Both the position numbers and the translations under genes were made by a program. The notes below the pieces were generated by a model. The model saw only the letters and a list, made by a program, of their open reading frames with translations, made no database searches and was not told the DNA's origin. This document shows positions 22,427-27,776 of a stretch of 27,776 nucleotides of DNA, in pieces. Origin of the DNA: DSNY01 sp016861185. Its GTDB lineage: Bacteria; Pseudomonadota; Gammaproteobacteria; Burkholderiales; Burkholderiaceae_F. Numbering within the stretch: position 1 is the stretch's first letter; each line of letters starts with the position of its first letter. The DNA lies in NCBI GenBank assembly GCA_030263275.1, contig SZOR01000054.1, positions 1-27,776 on the forward strand, written 5' to 3'.

Positions 22427-23146
22427 TCAGCGCGGGCGAATGAGGCCCTGCGCGTGCAGGGCGGCAATAACGTGGTTCACGACGGCGTCGCAGCGTTCGC
22501 CGGCGAAGGCGAACACGTCGTGCGCGTGCGCTTCGAGCTGCGCGCCGAGCGCATCGCGCAGCAGCGCGCGGGCGCGCAGGTAGCGGGTCTTGACGACGTC
22601 CGCGCTGACGCCCAGGCAGAACGCGGTTTCCTCCACGCTCTTTTCCTCGACCGCGCGCAGGATGAAGACGCTGCGGTAGATCGGCGGCAGCCGTTCGATC
22701 GCGGCTTGCAGCAGCGCGCGCAGTTGGCCGCGCTCGGCGGCGGCGTCCGGGCTTTCGTTGCGCGTGTCGACGAAAGACATCGCGTGCTCCGCTGCGGGTT
22801 CGTCGTTCATCTCCGGGGTTTCGTCGATCGGCACGGTGCGACCCTTCCTGCGCTGCACATCGAGCGCGACGTTGATCGCGATGCGCGCCAGCCACGTGCC
22901 GAGCGCGGCGTCGCCGCGATACGAGTCGAGGCTGGTGAACGCGCGCAGGTAGACGTCCTGCACGACGTCCTGCGCTTCGGCGTCGTCGGCGACGATGCCG
23001 CGCGCGGCGCGGAACAGCAGCCGGTTGTGCCGGCGCATGATCAGTTCGAACGCGGCCGCATCGCCGCCGCGCGCGCGCAGCGTGAGATCGAGATCGCTTT
23101 CTGCAGTCGATCGCCCGCTGCTCTGGCTCTCGAACGTGGCCGGCAT
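22427..23146 (-). CDS. ECF sigma factor (RpoE-like)
   Basis: 239 residues. Region 2 is clear (FELIMRRHNRLLFRAARGI, DAEAQDVVQDVYLRAFTSL, LGTWLARIAINVALDVQRR), then a spacer and region 4 (LRALLQAAIERLPPIYRSVF, VEEKSVEETAFCLGVSADVVKTRYLRARALLRDAL). A ~35-residue tail follows with FAFAGERCDAVVNHVIAAL, seen in some ECF groups. It directs RNA polymerase to a small regulon. ATG 23144-23146 follows GGAGA. No anti-sigma gene is next to it; the three downstream genes encode redox proteins, so control may be by the tail, a partner elsewhere, or transcription itself. Confidence 0.95.
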   Translation of the reverse strand: MPATFESQSSGRSTAESDLDLTLRARGGDAAAFELIMRRHNRLLFRAARGIVADDAEAQDVVQDVYLRAFTSLDSYRGDAALGTWLARIAINVALDVQRRKGRTVPIDETPEMNDEPAAEHAMSFVDTRNESPDAAAERGQLRALLQAAIERLPPIYRSVFILRAVEEKSVEETAFCLGVSADVVKTRYLRARALLRDALGAQLEAHAHDVFAFAGERCDAVVNHVIAALHAQGLIRPR

Positions 23147-23172
23147 CGCATTTCTCCGTTGTCTGTGCATTG

Positions 23173-23199
23173 GACGCCGGCGGCGGCCAAAAGGTGACA
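23173..23199 (-). promoter_or_regulatory. ECF-type promoter candidate upstream of the sigma gene
   Basis: On the minus strand TGTCACC (23193-23199) and CGTC (23173-23176) are separated by exactly 16 bases and end 26 bases before the sigma ATG. This bipartite shape is like ECF target promoters; a TGTCAC/CGTC pair has been reported for the ECF41 group as I recall. It suggests the sigma factor activates its own operon. Confidence 0.55.
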
Positions 23200-23243
23200 G
23201 GGCACGCCGCCCGCGGCCAACCGCGCCGCCTGCGCGCCGCGCC

Positions 23244-24161
23244 TCAGGCCGATTGCCGCGCGGCCGTCGGGCGACGAGCACGCGGGCGGGGCCCGGTCTT
23301 GCGCGTGCGCGCTGGCGCAGGCGCAACGGCGACCTGACGCAATCCGGCGAGCGCCGGCGCGACGATCTTATCGTCCGCGCTCTCCGAATAGACCGCGTAC
23401 GCGGGGTAAAGGAACTCGGGCGCACCCGGCACGAGCCGAAGCCGGCCGCTCTTCAGGTGCTGCCGCACGACGTTCAGTCGGAAGTAGCCCGCGCCACCGG
23501 CCTGCAGCAGGTACTCGCGCCCCAGCGGACCGAGCCCCGCGAACACGGCGGCGTTCGACAGCGCGGGAAACGCCAGGTTGTGTTGCGCGGCGAACTCCGG
23601 TCCCCAGTCGACGAACACGTAGTCGGCCGGGCGCGGCGCGCGCGGGCGTTTTGACGTCGTCACCAGAACGAGTCTCTCCTCGATCAGAAGCTCGATCTTC
23701 AGTCCCGGCCGCTGCTGCGGCGCGTAGACGACGGCGATATCGAGCACGCCGTCGGCGACCTGCGTCAGCAGGTTGTCCGGGAATCCGACCTCGGTGCGCA
23801 ACGCGAGGTGGGGCGCGGCGCGCCGCATCCACAGCAGCCAGTCGAGCAGCAGCGGATCCCACAGGCTGATCTCGCAACCGATCGTCAGCACCGCGCGCCG
23901 CCCCGGCGGCACGGCGACCTGATGCCGCGCGCGCTCCCACGCCTGCACGAGCATGCGCGCGTAGCGCAGGAAGCGCTGGCCGGCGGGCGTCAGCGACGCG
24001 CCCGCCTTGCTGCGCACGAACAGCCTGCGGCCGAGCTGGTCTTCGAGCGTGCGCACGCGCGCGCTGACCGCCGTCTGCGTCACATGCAGGCGTTCGGCGG
24101 CGCGCCCGAAATTGCCGGCGGCGACGATCTCGAGAAACGTGCGCGCGAGGACCGTGTCCAT
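23244..24161 (-). CDS. LysR-family transcriptional regulator
   Basis: 305 residues. N-terminal winged helix: RTFLEIVAAGNFGRAAERLHVTQTAVSARVRTLEDQLG (helix-turn-helix about 18-37) and the usual RLFVRSKAGASLTPAGQRFL. The effector part has TIGCEISLWDPLLLDWL and AGGAGYFRLN near the end. A long basic, Pro/Arg-rich tail (about 280-305) is unusual for the family and may add nonspecific DNA binding or be disordered. It is divergent from the superoxide dismutase gene across 146 bases, making that gene a candidate target. Confidence 0.93.
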   Translation of the reverse strand: MDTVLARTFLEIVAAGNFGRAAERLHVTQTAVSARVRTLEDQLGRRLFVRSKAGASLTPAGQRFLRYARMLVQAWERARHQVAVPPGRRAVLTIGCEISLWDPLLLDWLLWMRRAAPHLALRTEVGFPDNLLTQVADGVLDIAVVYAPQQRPGLKIELLIEERLVLVTTSKRPRAPRPADYVFVDWGPEFAAQHNLAFPALSNAAVFAGLGPLGREYLLQAGGAGYFRLNVVRQHLKSGRLRLVPGAPEFLYPAYAVYSESADDKIVAPALAGLRQVAVAPAPARTRKTGPRPRARRPTAARQSA

Positions 24162-24208
24162 GTCGATTCGCCTCCGCCCGCAGTGTGCCGACTTTGGCAG
24201 CAGAAGTG

Positions 24209-24231
24209 TTGCATCGAATCGGCAATCGAAT
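24209..24231. promoter_or_regulatory. Repeat cluster between LysR and SOD genes
   Basis: ATCGAAT occurs twice with a 12-base period (24213-24219 and 24225-24231), and TTGC (24209-24212) with GCAA (24222-24225) forms an inverted repeat around the first copy. The stretch is A/T-richer than its surroundings. It is a plausible binding site for the divergent LysR protein. Confidence 0.4.
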
Positions 24232-24307
24232 TCGTTTTACTTCGGTGTGGCTGCGAACCAAGATGCACGGCAGGCCGGAAACGGCTCGTCCCAGGAAGGA
24301 GACATAC

Positions 24308-24955
24308 ATGCCGATCGTTCTGCCGAAGCTTCCGTACGACTACGACGCGCTCGCTCCGATCGTCTCGGGCGCGACGTTGCGCTTCCATTACGACCGGCAT
24401 CATCGCGCGTACATCGACGCGCTCAATGCGCTCGTCCGCCACACGGACCTCGCCGATCGCACGCTCGACGTGATCATCCATCGCGCTGCCGGCCGGCGCG
24501 CGAACGATCCGGCCGCAGTGGCGATCTTCAACAACGCGGCGCAGGCGTGGAACCACGCCTTCTACTGGCAGTCGCTGCGGCCCAAAGGCGGCGGCGGTCC
24601 GAGAGGCGTGCTCGCCGCGCGCATCGAGGCGGACTTCGGATCCGAGCGCGGTTTCGCCGACGCGTTCACCGCGGCGGCGACGAGCCACTTCGGCAGCGGC
24701 TGGGCCTGGCTCGTGCTGGAGCGGGGCGCCTTGCGCATCGTCACGACCTCGAACGCCGGCACGCCGATCGTGAACGGGCAGACGCCGCTGCTCGTCGTCG
24801 ACGTGTGGGAACACGCGTATTACCTCGACTATCAGCAGCGCCGCGCCGACTACGTCGCGAACGTCGTCGACAACCTGCTCAACTGGGATTTCGCCGCGCA
24901 GACCTTCGCGCGCGCGAGCGAGCCGTCCGTTCAGTCCGCCGCCCTCCCCGCCTGA
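24308..24955 (+). CDS. sodB: Superoxide dismutase, iron-type (Fe/Mn family)
   Basis: 215 residues. The four metal ligands are in place: H27 (FHYDRHH), H83 (AWNHAFYW), D165 and H169 (DVWEHAYYLDY). FNNAAQAWNH with its Gln is typical of the iron form. It converts superoxide to oxygen and peroxide in the cytoplasm (no signal peptide). The segment RTLDVIIHRAAGRRANDP is normal length. The C-terminus runs on by about 15 weakly conserved residues. ATG 24308 follows AAGGAG. Neighbours are a divergent LysR gene and a downstream stress-type cluster. Confidence 0.96.
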   Translation: MPIVLPKLPYDYDALAPIVSGATLRFHYDRHHRAYIDALNALVRHTDLADRTLDVIIHRAAGRRANDPAAVAIFNNAAQAWNHAFYWQSLRPKGGGGPRGVLAARIEADFGSERGFADAFTAAATSHFGSGWAWLVLERGALRIVTTSNAGTPIVNGQTPLLVVDVWEHAYYLDYQQRRADYVANVVDNLLNWDFAAQTFARASEPSVQSAALPA

Positions 24956-24983
24956 TCGACCACCCGACGCGCGAGCCACGAAC

Positions 24984-25091
24984 ATGCCGAACGACGTATC
25001 GGTCTTTCCCGCGCCCGGGCACTTCGCGCGCGGCGACCGCGCGACGATCGATCTGCCGACGGAGCCCGACGCCGCCGTCGCCGCCGGCTAG
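24984..25091 (+). CDS. Possible small ORF (35 aa) in frame with DUF488 gene
   Basis: ATG 24984 opens 35 codons ending at TAG 25089-25091. The same frame continues without further stop into the DUF488 gene. Either a small gene, chance, or the first part of a longer ORF interrupted by one stop codon. No ribosome site is convincing and the protein is unrecognised. Confidence 0.25.
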   Translation: MPNDVSVFPAPGHFARGDRATIDLPTEPDAAVAAG

Positions 25092-25181
25092 CGGCACGAC
25101 GCGATGGCGAACTCGCTGTCGACCCTTGGTGCGGCGCGCGGCCGGGCGCAACCGCCGCGGCAGCCCGACCGTCGGCAGGCG

Positions 25182-25562
25182 GTGCAACTCAAGCGCGCGC
25201 ACGAACCACCGGCCACAGCCGACGGCATGCGCATCCTGGTGGACCGCCTCTGGCCGCGCGGCCTGAGCCGCGAGCGCGTTGCGGCCGACCTGTGGCTGAA
25301 GGACGCCGCGCCGAGCGACGCGCTGCGCCGCTGGTTCGGTCACGACCCGAGTCGGTGGGCGGCGTTCGCCGCGAGATACCGCGCCGAGCTCGCGCGGCGA
25401 CCCGAGGTGCTGCAGACGTTGGACGAACTGCGGCGGCGCGGGCCGGTCACGCTCTTGTACGCCGCGCGCGATCGAGCCATCAACCATGCGGTCGTGCTGC
25501 GCGCCGTGCTCGACGAGCGGCGCGGCGCGACGGCGCGAACCCGCCCAGGAGTCCAACGATGA
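25182..25562 (+). CDS. DUF488 (YeaO-like) protein
   Basis: 126 residues from GTG 25182. The DUF488 signature is complete: VQLKRAHEPP, DGMRILVDRLWPRGLSRE, WLKDAAPSDALRRWFGHDP, RWAAFAARYRAEL, and TLLYAARDRAINHAVVL. YeaO-type proteins are small cytoplasmic proteins of unknown function, often in stress or metal contexts. Family homology begins at residue 1 of this choice. An ATG at 25104 would add 26 unmatched residues and has no better ribosome site. Its TGA overlaps the ATG of the CBS protein (ATGA, 25559-25562), so they are co-translated. Confidence 0.82.
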   Translation: MQLKRAHEPPATADGMRILVDRLWPRGLSRERVAADLWLKDAAPSDALRRWFGHDPSRWAAFAARYRAELARRPEVLQTLDELRRRGPVTLLYAARDRAINHAVVLRAVLDERRGATARTRPGVQR

Positions 25563-26257
25563 TCGTCAGGACCGTGATGTCGACCCCCGTCGTGACCGTC
25601 GGTCCGCACGCGCTGGTGCACGAGATCGCCGCGCTGCTCGTCCGACGGAGCATCAGCGGCGTGCCGATCGTCGCCGACGGCCGCGTCGTCGGCATCGTCA
25701 GCGAAGGCGACCTGCTGCACCGGGTCGAGATCGGCACCGATCGCCCGGCAGCGCAGCGGTCGTGGTGGCGCCGGCTGATCGAGCCGGGCGACGCCGCTCT
25801 CGAGTACGTCAGGACGCATGCGCTGCAAGCGCAGGACATCATGACGACCGACGTGGTCACCGTCGCGGAGACGACGCCGCTGCCGCAGGTCGCCTCGATC
25901 CTCGAGGAACGGCGGATCCGCCGCGTCCCCGTGCTGCGCAAGGAACGGCTGGTCGGCATCGTGACCCGCGCCGACCTGGTCGCCGCCATCGGGCGCCGCG
26001 GCCAAACGCCGCGCGTCGCACGCGCGCAGAGCGACGATGCGATCCGCGCACGGCTGCTGGCCGAGCTGTGGCGCCAGCCGTGGTGGCGCTCGGAGTGGTC
26101 GAGCGTGTGGGTGACCAACGGCGTCGTGCGCTTCCACGGTCTGGTCGAAAGCGAAGACCAGCGGCGCGCCGCGCGCGTGGCCGCTGAGAACGTGCCCGGC
26201 GTGCGCGCGATCGTCGACGAGCGCGTGCGCTTCTCCGACTGGCAGCCGCTGCTATGA
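25559..26257 (+). CDS. CBS-CBS-BON domain protein
   Basis: 232 residues. CBS 1 (about 5-57: VMSTPVVTVGPHALVHEIAA, SGVPIVADGRVVGIVSEGD), CBS 2 (about 92-145: IMTTDVVTVAETTPLPQVAS, RRVPVLRKERLVGIVTRADL) and a BON domain (about 160-225: VTNGVVRFHGLVESEDQ, VPGVRAIVDE). CBS pairs bind adenine nucleotides and BON domains often bind lipid or membranes, so a soluble energy sensor acting at the membrane is a fair inference. ATG 25559 follows AGGAG and overlaps the DUF488 stop; its own stop overlaps the next small ORF's ATG. Confidence 0.93.
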   Translation: MIVRTVMSTPVVTVGPHALVHEIAALLVRRSISGVPIVADGRVVGIVSEGDLLHRVEIGTDRPAAQRSWWRRLIEPGDAALEYVRTHALQAQDIMTTDVVTVAETTPLPQVASILEERRIRRVPVLRKERLVGIVTRADLVAAIGRRGQTPRVARAQSDDAIRARLLAELWRQPWWRSEWSSVWVTNGVVRFHGLVESEDQRRAARVAAENVPGVRAIVDERVRFSDWQPLL

Positions 26258-26400
26258 AGGGCGGCGCGCCATCCTCGACTGCGAAGCGCGCCGTGCGCGA
26301 CGAGCCGCTCGCCCGACCCGAGCTGATCCACATCATCGTGCCGCTGCTCGCGCTCGGGCCCGCGCTGCTGATGATCCTCGTCTTCTGGGCGGTGCTCTAG
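26254..26400 (+). CDS. One-helix membrane protein (48 aa)
   Basis: 48 residues. A charged N-terminus (KRAVRDEPLARPE) is followed by one long hydrophobic helix (about 25-48, ending ILVFWAVL), so it is probably a C-tail membrane anchor facing the cytoplasm. ATG 26254 overlaps the CBS protein stop as ATGA, giving three successive coupled overlaps with DUF488, CBS-BON and this ORF. It has no known family. A partner or anchor for the BON-domain protein is a plausible guess. Confidence 0.6.
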   Translation: MKGGAPSSTAKRAVRDEPLARPELIHIIVPLLALGPALLMILVFWAVL

Positions 26401-26595
26401 CGCCGCACGTCACGCAATGTCCGTCCTGCATCCGCAGCCACGCGCGCGCCGCGTCGAGGGCCGGCGCGACCGATGCGCAGATCCGGGAAGCGCACTGGGT
26501 CGCTGCACAGATGCGCACGGGCGCCGCCTTTGCACACTCTGCTCTCTCACTGGCCGCGATCGAGCCTGCCAACTGCACTACGAGCTAACCCCGAT

Positions 26596-26623
26596 GTGAC
26601 GAGCCGCCGCGCTCTGTTATGGT
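26596..26623 (+). promoter_or_regulatory. Weak sigma-70-like promoter candidate
   Basis: GTGACG (26596-26601) and TATGGT (26618-26623) are 16 bases apart, each matching four or more consensus positions. They lie 47 bases before a small ORF with a good ribosome site. Moderate to weak evidence. Confidence 0.35.
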
Positions 26624-26631
26624 GCGCACCT

Positions 26632-26650
26632 GATGACGCTCACCGTCATC
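26632..26650 (+). promoter_or_regulatory. Perfect inverted repeat GATGACG-N5-CGTCATC
   Basis: A 7-bp perfect stem with a 5-base loop lies between the promoter candidate and the ribosome site of the small ORF at 26671. It may be an operator or a 5' mRNA hairpin. Confidence 0.5.
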
Positions 26651-26670
26651 GCTTCCGCCGGGAAGGATCC

Positions 26671-26793
26671 ATGCAGCAGCCCCTCGCCGACAACGTGTTC
26701 GCCTTCCGTCGCGTACGAGCGCGCCGGTCCGTCGTGCGCGCGGCACTGCGCTTCCTCGAAGGAGTCCCGGCCTTTCTTGGTTCGGCCGGGTAG
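26671..26793 (+). CDS. Small Arg-rich ORF (40 aa), possible leader peptide
   Basis: ATG 26671 follows GGGAAGGATCC, a good ribosome site. The 40 residues are Arg-rich in the middle (FAFRRVRARRSVVRAALRF) and end GVPAFLGSAG. The end lies inside a GC hairpin (26766-26790). There is no known family. Leader peptide or small protein are both possible. Confidence 0.4.
   Translation: MQQPLADNVFAFRRVRARRSVVRAALRFLEGVPAFLGSAG
26766..26790 (+). terminator. Hairpin overlapping the small ORF end
   Basis: CCCGGCC and GGCCGGG form a perfect 7-bp stem around an 11-base T-rich loop, ending just before the small ORF's TAG. No T-run follows, so it may attenuate or pause instead of terminating. Confidence 0.4.
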
Positions 26794-26931
26794 CCGACGA
26801 CTCGCCTCACCCGGACGTTCGGGCTGACGGCGCCGGGCGGCACCCGGGAACTCCGAAACGGATCCGTGCAATCCCCGGGGCGCCGCGCTGCGCGCGACGC
26901 GCGCTTGCGCCCGAAACTCGAGGAGGACGAG

Positions 26932-27360
26932 ATGGCGAACTCGCCAGAGATGTTCGTTTGTTCCGACGACGCGGTGGTGCTTGCCCGCCTGCTCGACGAC
27001 CGCTGTGCCGACGCTGCGCTGGCCACCGACGAGAAAGGCGGGCTGGCGGAGAAACTGGTCGAGGCCCGCATCGTTGCGCCGCGCGCGCTGCCGCGCGGCG
27101 TCGTGCGCCTGGACTCGCGCGTGGTCTACGAGGAACTGCCCGCGGGGCCGCGCCGGCAAGTCATGGTCGTGAATCCGCGCGACGCGGACGCAGCGGCGGG
27201 GCGAATCTCCGTTCTGTCGCCGATCGGACGCGCCCTGTTGGGCAACGGCGCAGGAGCGGTGATCGAAGTCGCGCTCCCCGCGGGCCGATCGCTGTTCGTG
27301 CGCATCGTCGAGGTCGGAGCGCACGAGCGCGCGGCGAACGCGGAGCTTGTCCATGCTTGA
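26932..27360 (+). CDS. rnk: GreA/Rnk-type nucleoside diphosphate kinase regulator-like factor
   Basis: 142 residues. The N-terminal half is a short helical arm (SDDAVVLARLLDD, ATDEKGGLAEKLVEARIV). The C-terminal part is a GreA/B-like FKBP-type domain: VRLDSRVVYEELPAGPRRQVMVVNPRDAD, ISVLSPIGRALLGNGAGAVIEVALPAG. This is the size and order of Rnk proteins, which contact RNA polymerase's secondary channel. ATG 26932 follows GAGGAGG. The next gene's ATG overlaps its end. The name is by family; a generic GreA-domain factor is possible. Confidence 0.8.
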   Translation: MANSPEMFVCSDDAVVLARLLDDRCADAALATDEKGGLAEKLVEARIVAPRALPRGVVRLDSRVVYEELPAGPRRQVMVVNPRDADAAAGRISVLSPIGRALLGNGAGAVIEVALPAGRSLFVRIVEVGAHERAANAELVHA

Positions 27361-27625
27361 GCGCTCGCGCCGGGCGGTTGCGCCCGATCGACCCGCGTGC
27401 GCCGGGTCGCGGCGATCCGCGGTCGCTCGCGACGGCGCGCGTCTGGCCGGCGCAGCGCTGCTGCTGCCGCCGATCGTCGCCGCGATCATGAAGCGACCGG
27501 TCGGACTGTCGCTCGCCCACTGGATCGTGATCGCGTTCGGCTTGGCCCTGTACCGGATCGGTGCGCGCAGCGCCCGATCGGCGCCGCAGCGCGCCGACGC
27601 CGAAGGAGGCCGCGATGCATCTTGA
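27353..27625 (+). CDS. Small membrane protein (90 aa)
   Basis: 90 residues from ATG 27353, overlapping the rnk stop by 8 bases. A basic N-terminus (about 1-28) precedes two hydrophobic stretches, LAGAALLLPPIVAAIM (about 31-46) and HWIVIAFGLALYRIGA (about 56-71). There is no recognised family. Two-helix inner-membrane protein is the best reading. Its end overlaps the strong AGGAGG and ATG at 27605-27617, which look like the start signal of a further gene. Confidence 0.55.
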   Translation: MLERSRRAVAPDRPACAGSRRSAVARDGARLAGAALLLPPIVAAIMKRPVGLSLAHWIVIAFGLALYRIGARSARSAPQRADAEGGRDAS

Positions 27626-27776
27626 TCACCCGCTGGCGCAACGCGCACGTGCCGACGGGCGGCCTCGGCCCCGCGGGCGAGGTGATCCCCGAGAGCATCA
27701 TCACCCGGGTGCCCACGGCGGAGCTGCGCGAGAACCAGACCGACCAGGACAGCCTGCCGCCCTACGACATCCTCGA
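27619..27776 (+). pseudogene. nadE: NAD+ synthetase internal fragment (5' part missing, runs off the window)
   Basis: Translation in the frame of base 27619 gives RWRNAHVPTGGLGPAGEVIP, then ESIITRVPTAELREN, then QTDQDSLPPYDILD, the conserved late segment of glutamine-type NAD+ synthetase. Normally more than 400 residues precede it, including the nitrilase and ATP-binding parts; here the preceding bases belong to a different gene. The wording (long GLGPAGEVIPESII loop) recalls alphaproteobacterial enzymes. It may be a truncated gene or a sequence join. Confidence 0.7.

Noticed and set aside
26333..26578. 81-codon minus-strand ORF with CxxC-like spacing
   Set aside because: Overlaps the coupled one-helix gene and has no ribosome site or family match.
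27615..27776. ATG 27615 as start of a coding gene through the window end
   Set aside because: The start signal is good, but after a few codons the translation becomes Arg/Pro/His-rich while another frame reads as NadE. Treated as a broken gene start.
1..27776. tRNA, rRNA, CRISPR, insertion sequences, attachment sites
   Set aside because: No cloverleaf-like, repeat-spacer, transposase or terminal-repeat pattern noticed by eye; short degenerate elements could be missed.

Overview
The window is GC-rich chromosomal DNA, densely coding on both strands. Protein content suggests a Betaproteobacterium, probably Burkholderiales: the glutaminyl-tRNA synthetase resembles Burkholderia-type enzymes, there is a Bug/TctC-type periplasmic solute receptor, and a small cold-shock gene lies beside an IF-1 paralogue. 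I saw no rRNA, tRNA, CRISPR array, insertion sequence or prophage. This placement rests on remembered family sequences, not on a search.

Layout. 1-3260: the 3' part of glnS, followed two bases later by a compact Type II-like restriction-modification pair (PD-(D/E)XK nuclease and a DPPY methyltransferase, tail to tail). 3378-6448, minus strand: a cysteine synthase-like PLP enzyme, a decayed NTF2-like fragment, and a two-gene unit (secreted barrel-like protein plus a protein with a histone-H1-like tail). 6988-8634: an exported multi-rhodanese protein. 8779-9711, minus: a three-gene unit with an SRPBCC protein and two small unknowns. 10028-10658: cold-shock protein and IF-1. 10894-12280: a divergent exported cupin / LysR pair with an ATTGC-N11-GCAAT operator candidate. 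12442-15068: three exported proteins, including a MetX-like alpha/beta hydrolase. 15127-18587: MFS transporter divergent from a tartrate/D-malate dehydrogenase and a Bug receptor, probably organic-acid use. 18594-20074: overlapping metallophosphoesterase and flavin reductase.

20109-23199 is the most coherent regulatory unit: an ECF sigma factor preceded by a bipartite promoter candidate (TGTCACC-N16-CGTC), then an exported ferritin-like protein, a small cytochrome c and a di-haem peroxidase-like lipoprotein. It looks like an envelope redox response without a visible anti-sigma gene. It is followed by a LysR regulator divergent from an iron-type superoxide dismutase.

24308-27625 continues as a stress-type plus-strand region: SOD, a DUF488 protein, a CBS-CBS-BON protein and a one-helix membrane protein (the last three joined by ATGA overlaps). 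Then come a structured leader with a small Arg-rich ORF, an Rnk/GreA-type factor and a small membrane protein. The last ~155 bases encode an internal piece of NAD+ synthetase with no upstream part, suggesting a rearrangement or assembly join near 27620.

The strongest candidates for something undescribed are the ~90-residue insertion in GlnRS, the R-M pair with tandem GACGTC boxes at its promoter, the ECF/ferritin/cytochrome unit, and the structured leader before rnk.
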